A DNA stretch of 64,000 nt, from contig NZ_FWFK01000003.1 in the NCBI RefSeq assembly GCF_900172265.1, forward strand, positions 554,762 through 618,761, read 5' to 3'. The notes below the pieces were generated by a model. The model made no database searches. It was not told the origin of the DNA and worked only from the letters and a program-made list of their open reading frames with translations. Source of the DNA: Roseivivax jejudonensis. GTDB lineage: Bacteria > Pseudomonadota > Alphaproteobacteria > Rhodobacterales > Rhodobacteraceae. Shown piece by piece: positions 20,762 to 30,484 of the stretch (within the stretch, counting starts at the first letter, position 1; the number at the start of each line of letters is the position of its first letter). A program made the position numbers and the translations under genes.

Positions 20762-22231
20762 TCAGAAGGGCGCCTCGACGCGCCCCATCCGCACGTAGAC
20801 GGACTTCACCTGGCTGTAGTGCTCGATCGCCGCCTTTGCGTTCTCGCGGCCGATCCCCGACATCTTCACGCCGCCGAACGGCATCTCGACCGGCGCGTCG
20901 TTGTAGGAGTTGATGAAGCACGTGCCCGCGCGCAGCCGCCCGATCACCCGGTGCGCCCGGCCGATGTCGCGGGTGAACACGCCCGCCGAAAGGCCGAACT
21001 CGGTCGCGTTGGCGCGCGCGATGCCCTCGTCCTCGTCGTCGAATTCAAGCACCGACAGGACCGGGCCGAAGATCTCCTCGCGGGCCATCGTCATGTCGTC
21101 CGTCACGCCGTCGAACAGCGCCGGCGTCAGCCAATAGCCCGGCCGGTCGAGCCGCTCGCCGCCGACGACGCGCCGCGCGCCCTCGTCCTCGGCGATCTTC
21201 AGGTAGCGCTCGACGATCTCCATCTGCCGCGCCGAAACGAGAGGGCCGAAATTCGTCGCCTCGTCCAGCGGATCGCCGATCACGGCGTCCCGCATCCGCT
21301 CAGCCATGCGCTCGACGAACCGCGCACGCAGTCCCTTCTGCACGAAGACCCGCGTGCCGTTGGTGCAGATCTGCCCGGACGAATAGAAATTGCCGAGGAT
21401 CGCGCCGCCGACCGCGTCCTCGAGATCGGCATCGTCGAAGACCAGCATCGGGGACTTGCCGCCGAGCTCCATCGTGACGTGCTTCATGCTCTCCGCGGCG
21501 GCAGAATACACCTTGCGCCCTGTCGGCACCGACCCGGTGAGCGACACCTTGTCGGCGCGCGGATCGGTCGTCAGCGCGCCGCCCACGGCGCCCGCCCCCT
21601 GCACCACGTTGAAAAGCCCCGCCGGCAGGCCGGCCTCGATCAGGATCTCGGCGACCTTGAGCGTGCAGAGCGGCGTGGTCTCGGACGGCTTGAAGACCAT
21701 CGCGTTGCCGCAGGCCAGCGCCGGCGCCGCCTTCCAGCAGGCGATCTGCGTGGGGTAGTTCCAGGCGCCGATTCCCACGCAGACACCCAGCGGCTCGCGG
21801 ATCGTGTAGGCCCAGTCCTCGCCGAGCGGGATGTGCTCGCCGGTCAGTCCGGCCGCGATCCCGCCGAAATACTCGAGTGCGTCGGCCCCGCTCGTGGCGT
21901 CCGCGACGAGCGTCTCCTGCAGCGGTTTGCCGGTATCCATCGTCTCGAGGATGGACATCTCGCGGTTGCGCTCGCGCAGGATCTGCGCGGCGCGGGTCAG
22001 CACCCGGCCACGTTCGCGCGGCGGCGTCGCGGCCCATGCGGCCTGCGCCGCGCGCGCGCTCTCGAAGGCGCGGTCGATCACGGCCTGGGTCGCCGCGTGC
22101 ACGGTCGCGATCACCTCGCCAGTCGCGGGGTAGATCACGTCGATCGTCTCGCCCGCGTCGTCTTCCACGTAGACGCCGTCGATGAAGTGGCTTGCGCGCG
22201 GGCGCGCATCGGGTCTGTTCGTCTGCCTCAT
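20762..22231 (-). CDS. betB: Betaine-aldehyde dehydrogenase
   Basis: A 489-residue NAD(P)-dependent aldehyde dehydrogenase converting betaine aldehyde to glycine betaine. [19 protein letters not shown] and [13 protein letters not shown] form the cofactor site, the catalytic Glu is in [13 protein letters not shown] and the catalytic Cys in [16 protein letters not shown]. The start [11 protein letters not shown] with [11 protein letters not shown] is the BetB N terminus; the open frame extends far upstream over betC but that is a shadow. It starts eight bases after the betC stop. Confidence 0.95.
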   Translation of the reverse strand: MRQTNRPDARPRASHFIDGVYVEDDAGETIDVIYPATGEVIATVHAATQAVIDRAFESARAAQAAWAATPPRERGRVLTRAAQILRERNREMSILETMDTGKPLQETLVADATSGADALEYFGGIAAGLTGEHIPLGEDWAYTIREPLGVCVGIGAWNYPTQIACWKAAPALACGNAMVFKPSETTPLCTLKVAEILIEAGLPAGLFNVVQGAGAVGGALTTDPRADKVSLTGSVPTGRKVYSAAAESMKHVTMELGGKSPMLVFDDADLEDAVGGAILGNFYSSGQICTNGTRVFVQKGLRARFVERMAERMRDAVIGDPLDEATNFGPLVSARQMEIVERYLKIAEDEGARRVVGGERLDRPGYWLTPALFDGVTDDMTMAREEIFGPVLSVLEFDDEDEGIARANATEFGLSAGVFTRDIGRAHRVIGRLRAGTCFINSYNDAPVEMPFGGVKMSGIGRENAKAAIEHYSQVKSVYVRMGRVEAPF

Positions 22232-22239
22232 TGTCCGCC

Positions 22240-23748
22240 TCACTCGCCGCGCGGAAAGCGCTGGCTCTCCTCCACGACGTTCAGGTCCATGTGATTGCGC
22301 ATGTATCGCTCCGACGCCGACTTGAGCGGCTGGAAATCCCACGGGTAGTAGCCGCCTTGCCGAAGCGCCTCGTAGACCACGTGCCGCCGCGCCTGGCTTT
22401 GGCGCACCTCCGCGTCGAAGCGTTCGAGGTCCCAGCGCAGGGCCGCCATCTCGCGGAAGCGCTCCAGCGTTGCGCCGTGAGCGGGGTCCTCCGCGAGGTT
22501 CGTCATCTCGTCTGAGTCCGCCTCGAGGTCGAAAAGCTGTTCGGGATCGACCGCGCAATTGGTGTATTTCCACCGCCCGTCGCGCAACGCGACCAGCGGC
22601 GAGATCGAGGCTTCGGCCGCGTATTCCATCGCCACCGGGCTGCGTCGCGTACCGCCCTGCCCCAGCCGGGCGAGGCTTTCGCCCTCGGTCCACGGCATCA
22701 CCGCCGCCATCGACACGCCGGCGAGCTCGCACAGCGTCGGGCAGACATCGATCGTCGAGACCGGCGCCTCGATCAGGCCCGGCGCCATATCGGGCGCGGC
22801 GATCATCAGCGGCACGCGGGCCGAGCCCTCGTAGAGCGACATCTTGAACCACAGCCCCCGCTCGCCGAGCATGTCGCCGTGGTCCGATACGAATACGACG
22901 ATCGCCTCCTGCCGCGTGCGCTCCAGCACATCGAGGATGCCGCCGATCTTGTCATCGAGATACGAGATGTTGCCGAAATACGCGCGGCGCGACCGGGCCA
23001 CGTCGTCCTCGGAAATCTCGAAGCTGCGCCAGTCGTTAGCGTCGAAGATCCGCTGCGAATGCGGGTCGTGCGCGTCGTAGGCCAGCGGCGGCCGCTTCGG
23101 CGCGAGCTCCGGACAGTCGGCATAGAGATCCCAGTACTGGCGGCGCGTCACGTAGGGATCGTGCGGGTGGGTGAAGCTGACCGTCAGCATCCACGGCCGC
23201 GCATCGTGCCCGCGCGCGAGATCGTAGAGTTTCTGCTCCGCCTCGAAGGCGACCTCGTCGTCGTATTCCATCTGGTTCGATATCTCGGCGACTCCCGCGC
23301 CGGTCACCGAGCCGAGGTTGTGATACCACCAGTCGATCCGCTCGCCCGGCTTGCGGTAGTCGGGCGTCCAGCCGAAATCGGCGGGGTAGATGTCGGTCGT
23401 CCGACGCTCCTCGAAGCCGTGCAGCTGGTCGGGGCCGACAAAGTGCATCTTGCCCGACAGGCATGTCTGGTAGCCCGCGCGGCGCAGATGATGCGCGTAG
23501 GTCGGGATGTCGGACGAGAACTCGGCGGCATTGTCATAGACGCGGGTCATCGACGGCAACTGCCCGGACATGAACGATGCACGCCCCGGCGCGCAGAGTG
23601 GCGAGGCGGTATAGGCGTTCGCGAACCGCGTCGACCGCGCCGCGAGCCGCTTGAGGTTGGGCGCGTGCAGCCAGTCCGCCGGGCCGTCCGGGAACAGGGT
23701 GCCGTTCAGCTGATCGACCATCAAAACGAGGATGTTGGGCGCGCTCAT
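22240..23748 (-). CDS. betC: Choline-sulfatase
   Basis: A 502-residue sulfatase releasing choline from choline-O-sulfate, the first step into the betaine pathway. [18 protein letters not shown] starts the alkaline-phosphatase-type fold, and [12 protein letters not shown] holds the Cys that becomes formylglycine (CxPxR). [15 protein letters not shown] contributes metal ligands, and the C-terminal choline-sulfatase region is present ([18 protein letters not shown]). The ATG at 23748 follows GGAGG. No signal peptide is seen, so it is cytoplasmic and needs a choline-sulfate importer. A BetI-type operator lies just upstream. Confidence 0.94.
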   Translation of the reverse strand: MSAPNILVLMVDQLNGTLFPDGPADWLHAPNLKRLAARSTRFANAYTASPLCAPGRASFMSGQLPSMTRVYDNAAEFSSDIPTYAHHLRRAGYQTCLSGKMHFVGPDQLHGFEERRTTDIYPADFGWTPDYRKPGERIDWWYHNLGSVTGAGVAEISNQMEYDDEVAFEAEQKLYDLARGHDARPWMLTVSFTHPHDPYVTRRQYWDLYADCPELAPKRPPLAYDAHDPHSQRIFDANDWRSFEISEDDVARSRRAYFGNISYLDDKIGGILDVLERTRQEAIVVFVSDHGDMLGERGLWFKMSLYEGSARVPLMIAAPDMAPGLIEAPVSTIDVCPTLCELAGVSMAAVMPWTEGESLARLGQGGTRRSPVAMEYAAEASISPLVALRDGRWKYTNCAVDPEQLFDLEADSDEMTNLAEDPAHGATLERFREMAALRWDLERFDAEVRQSQARRHVVYEALRQGGYYPWDFQPLKSASERYMRNHMDLNVVEESQRFPRGE

Positions 23749-23791
23749 CTGGCCTCCGTCGATTGCAGACGGGGCCATGGCTAAACGACGC

Positions 23792-23809
23792 TGATTGACT
23801 CGTCAATCA
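23792..23809 (-). promoter_or_regulatory. BetI-type operator upstream of betCBA
   Basis: A perfect 7+4+7 inverted repeat: TGATTGA, spacer CTCG, TCAATCA, ending 43 bases before the betC start codon. The half-site agrees with the BetI box as I remember it (TTGATTGA arms facing TCAATCAA) from other proteobacterial bet operons. BetI represses these genes and is released by choline. No betI gene lies in this window, so the repressor must act from elsewhere. Confidence 0.7.
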
Positions 23810-23826
23810 ACCTCATCTCCGGATAT

Positions 23827-23863
23827 GAAAAGACCCGGCGGATCCGGAGGGATCGGCCGGGCC
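23827..23863 (-). terminator. Rho-independent terminator after the 66-residue gene
   Basis: Fourteen-base arms at 23832-23845 and 23850-23863 with one mismatch and one G-T pair, GGAG loop, and CTTTTC following on the minus strand. It lies 26 bases beyond the small gene and insulates it from the bet operator. Confidence 0.8.
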
Positions 23864-23888
23864 GTCAGGATGTGTCTGGCATCGGAGG

Positions 23889-24089
23889 TCAGGCCTCGAT
23901 CACGCCAAGCACCGTGTTCTGTGGCAGGCGCGCGACTTCGTAGCCGGCGTCGATCTTGCGCAGGCCGTAACCATAGCCGCGCAGGCGGAAGCGCCACTCG
24001 CGCTCCGACACCGATTTTGCGCGCTCGGTCAGGATGAAGTCGCGGATATCGCGGAAATTTTCCGTCAGCGACGTGGAATTGGCAAACAT
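23889..24089 (-). CDS. Small conserved-looking protein of unknown function
   Basis: A 66-residue protein beginning MFANSTSLTENFRDIRDFIL. It is charged, without a signal peptide or membrane segment, and has a basic, aromatic centre (REWRFRLRGYGYGLRKID) that could bind nucleic acid or anionic partners. GGAG lies 11 bases upstream of the ATG and a strong terminator follows, so it is an independent single-gene unit. I do not recognise a named family. The clear start signal, terminator and normal composition make a real gene likely. Confidence 0.65.
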   Translation of the reverse strand: MFANSTSLTENFRDIRDFILTERAKSVSEREWRFRLRGYGYGLRKIDAGYEVARLPQNTVLGVIEA

Positions 24090-24198
24090 GCTGGGCACTC
24101 CGTAGGTCTTTTTTTGTGACCCGGAGCTTTGCCGCGGAATAAGGCGAGACCTTGCTTCCCTAACGGCAATTTCCCGACAGGAAACAAAAGGCCGCCAT

Positions 24199-25110
24199 TC
24201 AGCCCTTTGTTGCGTGGATCGGCGGCGTCACGCCCCGACGCCGCAGGCGCGCCTCACGCCAGGTGATGAACGTCACTGCGGCGATGATCACGCCGCCACC
24301 GGCGATCACGAACGGATCGGGCGGTTCGCCGAAGAAAGTCGCGCCGATCGCCACCGACCAGACCAGCTGAAGGAACGTCACCGGCTGGGTGACGGTCACC
24401 GGCGCGGCGGCGAAAGCCCGCGTCATGCTGTAGTGACCCGCCGTGGCGAAGGACGCGACCCCCATGAGGATCGCAAGCTCGCCCCAGCTGGGCGTCACCC
24501 AGTCCATCAGCGCGAAGGGCGCGAGGCCCACGGTTACCGTCATCGACAGCATCGCAACGACGATCGCCGCGGAATGCGCACCAGACAGGATTTTCGCCGT
24601 CAGGTAGCTGCCGGCGAACAGGAGCGCCGTGAACAGCATCGCGACATGTCCCGGATCGAGCGCGCGAAACCCCGGCCGCAGGATCAAGAGCGCGCCGGCG
24701 AGGGCAGCGACGATCGCCAGGATGCGCCGCGCCGCCATTCTCTCGCCCAGAAAGAACACGGCGAGGATCGAGACATAGACGGGGTTGAGGTAGTTCATCG
24801 CCGTCACCTCGGCGATCGGGATCCGCGTCATCGCGTAGAACCAGCAGATGACGCCCAGCGTATGAAACACCCCGCGCGCCCCGAAGAGCCGCCAGTCGCG
24901 CGCCGTCAGCTTCAGCCCGGCCAACTGCCGCCACGCCGGGACGAGGAACACGAGCCCGAGGAGGTAGCGCAGGAACGCGCTCTCGGCGGCCGGGATCCGC
25001 CCGCCCAGAGTCTTGACCAGAGCGGTGACCATGACGAAGCAGAAACCGGTCACGATCATCCACAGAATGCCCGCGACGGGCCGGTTCGCCTGGTCGTCCA
25101 TGGCGGGCAT
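24199..25110 (-). CDS. DMT superfamily transporter (two EamA domains)
   Basis: A 303-residue inner-membrane protein with about ten hydrophobic segments in two EamA halves (about 12-142 and 155-285), the drug/metabolite transporter layout. Motifs such as FLRYLLGLVFLVP, AMNYLNPVYVSILAVFFLGE and QLVWSVAIGATFFGE are typical. Such proteins export amino acids, nucleotides or other small metabolites; the substrate is unknown. The start MPAMDDQANRP at 25110 has GAGG upstream. A LysE-type exporter gene lies 35 bases upstream on the same strand, so two exporters may be cotranscribed. Confidence 0.88.
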   Translation of the reverse strand: MPAMDDQANRPVAGILWMIVTGFCFVMVTALVKTLGGRIPAAESAFLRYLLGLVFLVPAWRQLAGLKLTARDWRLFGARGVFHTLGVICWFYAMTRIPIAEVTAMNYLNPVYVSILAVFFLGERMAARRILAIVAALAGALLILRPGFRALDPGHVAMLFTALLFAGSYLTAKILSGAHSAAIVVAMLSMTVTVGLAPFALMDWVTPSWGELAILMGVASFATAGHYSMTRAFAAAPVTVTQPVTFLQLVWSVAIGATFFGEPPDPFVIAGGGVIIAAVTFITWREARLRRRGVTPPIHATKG

Positions 25111-25145
25111 CGGACGCGCCTCGGACGGATTTTGCAACCCGCCCC

Positions 25146-25754
25146 TCATGTCAGGATCAGCGACCCGGCGATCGCCCACATGGTCAGTCCGATTCCGGCG
25201 TCGAGCACACGCCACGCGGCCGGACGGGCAAAGAGCGGCGCCAGTGCCCGCGCACCGTAGCCGAGCGCGAAGAAGAACACGAACGACGCGCAGACCGCCC
25301 CCGCGCCGAAGGCCGGACGGCTGTCGTAGCCCGCAGAGACCGCACCGAGCAGCACCACCGTGTCGAGGTAGACATGCGGGTTCAGCCAGGTCAGCGCGAG
25401 GCACGTCAGCAGGGCGCCGCGCAATCCCTCTGCCGCGCCGCTCGCGCCCATCGCTGCACCACCGCGCCATGCCGCGCGCAGCGCGCGGGCGCCGTACCAG
25501 ATCAGGAAGGCCGCCCCGCCCCAGCGCATGGCCGGCGCGAACCACGGCACCGCCGCGCCCAGAGCGCCCATGCCCGACACCCCGGCCGCGATCAGAACCG
25601 CGTCCGACACCGCACAGGTCAAAACCACGGGAAGCACATGGCGCCGCGCCAGCCCCTGGCGCAGGACAAACGCGTTCTGCGCCCCGATCGCCAGGATCAG
25701 GGACAGGCCGAGCGTAAAACCGGCCAGCGCAGAGGTCAGGACGGAACCGGACAT
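25146..25754 (-). CDS. LysE/ArgO family amino-acid exporter
   Basis: A 202-residue membrane protein with about six hydrophobic segments. The start GFTLGLSLILAIGAQNAFVLRQGL is the LysE/ArgO signature, and LALTWLNPHVYLDTVVLLGAVSA is the second conserved block. Close similarity to ArgO suggests export of arginine or lysine. It starts at 25754; the open frame continues upstream but only as non-family sequence. It is divergent from yebC. Confidence 0.9.
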   Translation of the reverse strand: MSGSVLTSALAGFTLGLSLILAIGAQNAFVLRQGLARRHVLPVVLTCAVSDAVLIAAGVSGMGALGAAVPWFAPAMRWGGAAFLIWYGARALRAAWRGGAAMGASGAAEGLRGALLTCLALTWLNPHVYLDTVVLLGAVSAGYDSRPAFGAGAVCASFVFFFALGYGARALAPLFARPAAWRVLDAGIGLTMWAIAGSLILT

Positions 25755-25896
25755 GCGGCAAGGGCCTATCCCCTGCCGCGAAGGAAGACCAGCGCGCCCG
25801 CACGGCGCCCGCTGGCGGCGCGCTCTTGCCCCTCTCCCCCGCCCTGCCCTATAGAGTCGCTCGATTTCAGAACAGGCGATCGCACGAGGCACGACC

Positions 25897-26637
25897 ATGG
25901 CCGGCCACTCCAAATGGGCGAACATCCAGCACCGCAAGGGGCGGCAGGACGCCGCGCGCTCCAAGCTCTTCTCGAAGCTCTCGAAGGAGATCACCGTCGC
26001 CGCCAAGATGGGTGATCCCGACCCCGAGAAGAACCCGCGTCTGCGCATGGCGGTGAAGGAGGCCAAGGGCCAGTCGATGCCCAAGGACAACATCGACCGC
26101 GCCATCAAGAAGGCGACCGGCGGCGAAGGCGACGCCTACGAAGAGATCCGCTACGAGGGCTACGGGCCGAACGGGGTCGCGGTGATCGTCGAGGCCATGA
26201 CCGACAATCGCAACCGCACCGCCGCCAATGTCCGCGCGACGTTCTCCAAGAACGGCGGCAACATGGGCGAGACCGGATCGGTCGGCTTCATGTTCGAGCG
26301 CAAGGGCGAGATCGTCTACCCGGCCTCTGTCGGGGACAGCGAAACGGTGCTCGAGGCCGCGATCGAAGCCGGCGCCGAGGATGTCGAAAGCTCCGAGGAC
26401 GGCCACGTGATCTGGTGCACCGACACCGACCTCGCGGACGTGTCGTCGGCGCTGGAAGAGGCGCTCGGCGAAAGTGAATCGACAAAGCTCGTCTGGAAAC
26501 CGCAGAACACGACCGAGCTCGATCTCGACGGCATGCAGTCGCTGATGAAGCTGATCGACGCGCTCGAGGACGACGACGACGTCCAGCGCGTCACTACGAA
26601 CTTCGAAGCATCCGACGAGGTCCTCGCGCAGCTCTGA
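25897..26637 (+). CDS. yebC: YebC/PmpR family protein
   Basis: A 246-residue protein of the universally conserved YebC family. [23 protein letters not shown] is the diagnostic N terminus (only its pattern is quoted in part), followed by [21 protein letters not shown] and the acidic C-terminal domain. The family was long called transcriptional regulators; several recent reports place YebC2-type members on the ribosome. Its role here is therefore open. It is convergent with the LOV kinase gene, 16 bases away. Confidence 0.94.
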   Translation: MAGHSKWANIQHRKGRQDAARSKLFSKLSKEITVAAKMGDPDPEKNPRLRMAVKEAKGQSMPKDNIDRAIKKATGGEGDAYEEIRYEGYGPNGVAVIVEAMTDNRNRTAANVRATFSKNGGNMGETGSVGFMFERKGEIVYPASVGDSETVLEAAIEAGAEDVESSEDGHVIWCTDTDLADVSSALEEALGESESTKLVWKPQNTTELDLDGMQSLMKLIDALEDDDDVQRVTTNFEASDEVLAQL

Positions 26638-26653
26638 CGACCGGCGCGGCCGG

Positions 26654-27793
26654 TTACTCGGCCGTTGCCTCGGCGTCCGATGCCTCGCGCGAGAAGCGGA
26701 TTTCGACCCGGCTGCCCGGGTCGAGCCGCGTCACCTGGATTTCGGCATCGAGCGAGCGGGCCAACGCCACGACGATCGATCCGCCCACGCCCGGCTCCGC
26801 GCCCTCGCCCGTGGTGTCGAGCGGGCCATCGCCCTCGGCCGCGCGGGCGCGCTGCTCCGACAGGCTGTCGGCGCCCCACGGCCAGTTGCTGCCGTTCGGC
26901 AGGCCGATCCCGTCATCCTCGACCACGAGTTCCACGCGCCCGTCATCGGCCAGCCCGAAGTGCACCGAAACCGCGCCGCGGTCGCGCGACTCGAACGCAT
27001 GTTCGAGCGCGTTGGTCACCAGTTCGGACAGCAGAAGACCCGACCGCGCGGCCTGATCCACCGACAGCTCGACCTCGTCGCACACCACGTTGACGCGCAC
27101 GGCCTCGCGACCCTCGATGCCCGACAGGACCGAGGCGATCCGACTCAGATACGCGCCCGCGTCGATCGCCTCGCGACCGGCCCGCGGATCGATGTTGAGC
27201 TTGAACAGCTCCTCGTACAGCAGCGCAAGCGCCTCGATCCGCCGCGACAGCGCCGAAAAGCTGTCCGGCGTCACGTCCCGCCGCGCCTGCATCCGGATCA
27301 TCGACACCACCATGGCAAGGTGGTTCTTCACCCGATGCTGAAGCTCGCGCAGCATGTCGACCGAGCGGTCGCGCACCTTGTTGGCCTCGTTGCGCGCCAT
27401 CTCTTCGTGCTCGCGCTCCACCTCGCGCTGCAATCCGAAGAAGGCCACCAGCGTGCCGTTCTCGTCGTGCACGGGCGAGATCATCAGGTGATTGAGAAAG
27501 GGCGTGCCGTCGGCCTTGTGATTGACGATGGTCAGCTCGAACTGGCGCGCCTCCTTGACCGCATCGCGCAGCGCCTGCGCATCGGCGGGATCGGTTTCTT
27601 CACCCTGCAGGAAGCGGCAGTTGCGACCGAGCGCGAAATCACGGCTGTAGAGCGTCGTGCGCTGAAAGCTGTCGTTCACGTACGTGATCGGATTGTCGTC
27701 GAGGCGTGGATCGGTCAGCACGATAGACAGCGACGAATGGCGCACCGCGCTGCCAACGAGCGCCTCGGCTCCCTGTTCCGACATGCCGGTCAT
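26654..27793 (-). CDS. Blue-light LOV histidine kinase (HisKA_2/HWE type)
   Basis: A 379-residue soluble sensor kinase. Residues about 18-125 form a LOV-type PAS domain with the flavin-adduct motif GRNCRFLQG, so C59 should form the FMN adduct in blue light; VNHKADGTPFLNHLMISPV is the following LOV core. A linker helix leads to HisKA_2 with ELQHRVKNHLAMVVSMI (H153 is the likely phosphorylation site), then the ATPase domain with LVTNALEHAF and VVEDDGIGLP. An insertion of about 40 residues (roughly 300-340) separates the N box from GGSIVVALARSLDAEI. No response regulator is adjacent, so it is an orphan. Confidence 0.93.
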   Translation of the reverse strand: MTGMSEQGAEALVGSAVRHSSLSIVLTDPRLDDNPITYVNDSFQRTTLYSRDFALGRNCRFLQGEETDPADAQALRDAVKEARQFELTIVNHKADGTPFLNHLMISPVHDENGTLVAFFGLQREVEREHEEMARNEANKVRDRSVDMLRELQHRVKNHLAMVVSMIRMQARRDVTPDSFSALSRRIEALALLYEELFKLNIDPRAGREAIDAGAYLSRIASVLSGIEGREAVRVNVVCDEVELSVDQAARSGLLLSELVTNALEHAFESRDRGAVSVHFGLADDGRVELVVEDDGIGLPNGSNWPWGADSLSEQRARAAEGDGPLDTTGEGAEPGVGGSIVVALARSLDAEIQVTRLDPGSRVEIRFSREASDAEATAE

Positions 27794-27941
27794 GGTCTTC
27801 GGTCCCCCGCTTCAATCCGAAGCAGCGCTCTACACGCTCACCGCGTCTAGAGACATTCCAAGCTGATACACAATCCCGTCAGATAAGACACAGGGTATGT
27901 CTTCCCATTGCGCTCTCGGCAACTGCGCCGTTGCGAATTCG

Positions 27942-29105
27942 TCAGTTCGCCTCGGTCTCCGATGCGCGCTCCGCCTCTATCTCGCGCCAGCGCGCGACGT
28001 TGCGGTTGTGCTCGTCGAGCGTCTCGGCAAAGGCGTGCCCGCCGGTGCCGTCCGCCACGAAGAACACGTAGCTTGTCTCCGCGGGATTGAGCGCCGCCTC
28101 GATCGCCGCGCGCCCCGGGTTGGCGATCGGCGTGGGGGGCAGCCCCTCGATCACGTAGGTGTTGTAGGGCGTTGCCGCGCGCAGCTCGGATTGCCGGATG
28201 CCGCGGCCCAGCGTACCCTCGCCCTCGGTGATACCGTAGATCACCGTCGGGTCGGTCTGGAGCCGCATGCCGCGCCGCAGACGGTTGACGAAGACACTCG
28301 CGACTTGCGGGCGTTCTTCGGCCACGCCGGTCTCCTTTTCGACGATAGAGGCAAGGATCAGGGCATCCGCCGGAGTCTCGAGCGGCAGTTCGTCCGCCCG
28401 GTTGGCCCAGGCTTCGGCGAGGATTGTCTCCTGTGCCTGCTGCATCCGGTCGATCAGGTCGGCCCGGCTGTCGCCCGGCACGATCTCGTAGCTGTCCGGC
28501 GCGAGCGAGCCCTCGGCCGGCACCTCGACCTCGCCCTCGAGCACGTCCACGGAATTGAGCTCTTCGACCACCTGCCACGAGGTCACGCCCTCGGCCAGGG
28601 CGACGCGAAAGCGCGTGCCGGAAGCATCGCGTACCTCGGCGAAACGCTCCGGCGGCTCTTCGGAGGCCGGGTCGAACTCCATCACCTCGGCAAAACGGCC
28701 AGTCGCGGGATCGACCTCGCGCACTTCGACCGCGGCCGCGGTGACGCCGATGCGATAGACGACCTCGGTGCCGCAGGTCGACGCGCCGCCGCGCGTCACG
28801 ATATCGACGATCTCGGCCATAGAGGCGCCCTCGGGCACGAGATAGGATCCCGCTTTTAGCTGCGCGCTCTTGTCGGCGTAATCCGCGCCAAGGCGGAACA
28901 GCACCGACGAGCTCACCGCGCCTTGCCCCTCCAGGTCCTCGGACACGCGGGAAATATTCGTGCCGCGCGGCACGTCGAGGCAGATCGGCTCGGTCAGCGG
29001 GCCGGCCTCCTGGTAGCTGCGCTGCGCCCAGATGAGCGCGCCGCCGCCGACGAAAACCAGCACCACGAGGAACGTCAGCGCGTTGGAGGCGATGTGTCGC
29101 CACAT
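27942..29105 (-). CDS. mltG: Endolytic murein transglycosylase MltG
   Basis: A 387-residue inner-membrane protein (YceG-like) that cuts nascent glycan strands and sets their length. One N-terminal membrane anchor (about 5-27) is followed by a LysM-like region and the catalytic domain. LASIVEKETG holds the catalytic glutamate, and PTVIYGITEGEGTLGRGI, TPYNTYVIEGLPPTPIANPG are diagnostic. The start MWRHIASNALTFLVVLVF is at 29105. It lies four bases after fabF on the same strand, the familiar fabF-mltG order. Confidence 0.94.
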   Translation of the reverse strand: MWRHIASNALTFLVVLVFVGGGALIWAQRSYQEAGPLTEPICLDVPRGTNISRVSEDLEGQGAVSSSVLFRLGADYADKSAQLKAGSYLVPEGASMAEIVDIVTRGGASTCGTEVVYRIGVTAAAVEVREVDPATGRFAEVMEFDPASEEPPERFAEVRDASGTRFRVALAEGVTSWQVVEELNSVDVLEGEVEVPAEGSLAPDSYEIVPGDSRADLIDRMQQAQETILAEAWANRADELPLETPADALILASIVEKETGVAEERPQVASVFVNRLRRGMRLQTDPTVIYGITEGEGTLGRGIRQSELRAATPYNTYVIEGLPPTPIANPGRAAIEAALNPAETSYVFFVADGTGGHAFAETLDEHNRNVARWREIEAERASETEAN

Positions 29106-29109
29106 GGGG

Positions 29110-30369
29110 TCAGGCCACCTTGCCGAAGAGAACGCTCGCGTTGGTGCCGCCGAAACCGAAGGAGTTGGACAGCGCGTAGGTGATCTCGCGCTCGCGCTTG
29201 CCGTTCGGCGCAAGGTCGATCGCGGTCTCCACCGCCGGATCGTCGAGGTTGATCGTCGGCGGCGCCACCTGGTCGCGGATCGCGAGGATCGAGAAGATCG
29301 CCTCGATCGCGCCGGCGGCCCCGAGCAGGTGCCCGGTCGCCGACTTCGTCGAGGACATGGTGACCTTCGACGCGGCGTCGCCCAGCATCCGTTCGACGGC
29401 CGCCAGCTCGATCACATCGGCCATCGTCGAGGTGCCGTGCGCATTGATGTAGTCGAGATCGCCGGGCGCGATCCCGGCGCGCTTCAACGCGGCGCGCATC
29501 GACCGTTCGGCGCCGTCGCCGTCCTCGGCCGGCGCGGTGATGTGGTAGGCGTCGCCGGACAGCCCGTAGCCCACGACCTCGGCATAGATCGTCGCGCCCC
29601 GCGCCTTTGCGTGCTCGTAATCCTCCAGCACCACAATGCCCGCGCCCTCGCCCATGACAAAGCCGTCGCGGTCGCTGTCGTAGGGCCGGCTGGCCGTTTC
29701 GGGGGCGTTGCCGCGCTTCGTCGACAGCGCCTTGCAGGCGTTGAAACCGGCGATGCCGATTTCCGAGATCGCGCTCTCGGCGCCGCCGGCGATCATCACG
29801 TCGGCATCATCGTCGCGGATCAGCCGCGCCGCGTCGCCGATCGCGTGTGCGCCGGTCGAACACGCGGTCACGACCGAGTGGTTCGGCCCCTTGAAGCCGT
29901 ATCGGATCGACACCTGGCCCGAGATGAGGTTGATCAGCGCGCCCGGGATGAAGAACGGCGACACGCGCCGCGGCCCCTTGTCCCGAATGAGGTAAGCGGT
30001 CTCGGCGATCGAGTTCAGACCGCCGATGCCCGAGCCGATCATGACGCCGGTGCGAAGCTTCTGCTCGTCGGTCACCTCTTTCCAGCCCGCCTGCCGGACG
30101 GCCTGTTCGGCGGCAGCGATGCCGTAGAGGATGAAATCGTCGACCTTGCGCCGCTCCTTGGGCGCGAGCCACTCGTCGGGGTTGAAGGTGCCGTCCGACC
30201 CGTCGCCATAGGGAACCTCGCAGGCATAGGTCGTGGCGAGGTGCGAGGCGTCGAACTTGCTGATCGTTCCGGCGCCCGAGCGACCTGCCAGGATACGCGA
30301 CCAGCTCTCTTCCACGCCCGAGGCGAGCGGTGTGACGAGACCCATTCCGGTGACGACGACGCGACGCAT
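29110..30369 (-). CDS. fabF: 3-oxoacyl-[acyl-carrier-protein] synthase II
   Basis: A 419-residue KAS II that elongates acyl-ACP with malonyl-ACP. The Cys-His-His triad is present: C in VTACSTGAHAIGDA, H in NAHGTSTMADVIE and H in SATGHLLGAAGAIEA. The start MRRVVVTGMGLVTPLASG at 30369 with GAAGGG upstream is standard; in-frame codons further upstream are not coding-like. acpP does not precede it here. It and mltG likely share one transcript. Confidence 0.96.
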   Translation of the reverse strand: MRRVVVTGMGLVTPLASGVEESWSRILAGRSGAGTISKFDASHLATTYACEVPYGDGSDGTFNPDEWLAPKERRKVDDFILYGIAAAEQAVRQAGWKEVTDEQKLRTGVMIGSGIGGLNSIAETAYLIRDKGPRRVSPFFIPGALINLISGQVSIRYGFKGPNHSVVTACSTGAHAIGDAARLIRDDDADVMIAGGAESAISEIGIAGFNACKALSTKRGNAPETASRPYDSDRDGFVMGEGAGIVVLEDYEHAKARGATIYAEVVGYGLSGDAYHITAPAEDGDGAERSMRAALKRAGIAPGDLDYINAHGTSTMADVIELAAVERMLGDAASKVTMSSTKSATGHLLGAAGAIEAIFSILAIRDQVAPPTINLDDPAVETAIDLAPNGKREREITYALSNSFGFGGTNASVLFGKVA

Positions 30370-30484
30370 GCTGACTGCCCTTCTCGACCTCTTCTGCGGT
30401 TCGCTCATATCCCGCCGGCGGGGACAGGAGCAAGAGCGAGCGGGACCGCGAACGGTCGGATCCCCGCCGACGGACGCGCCGTTT

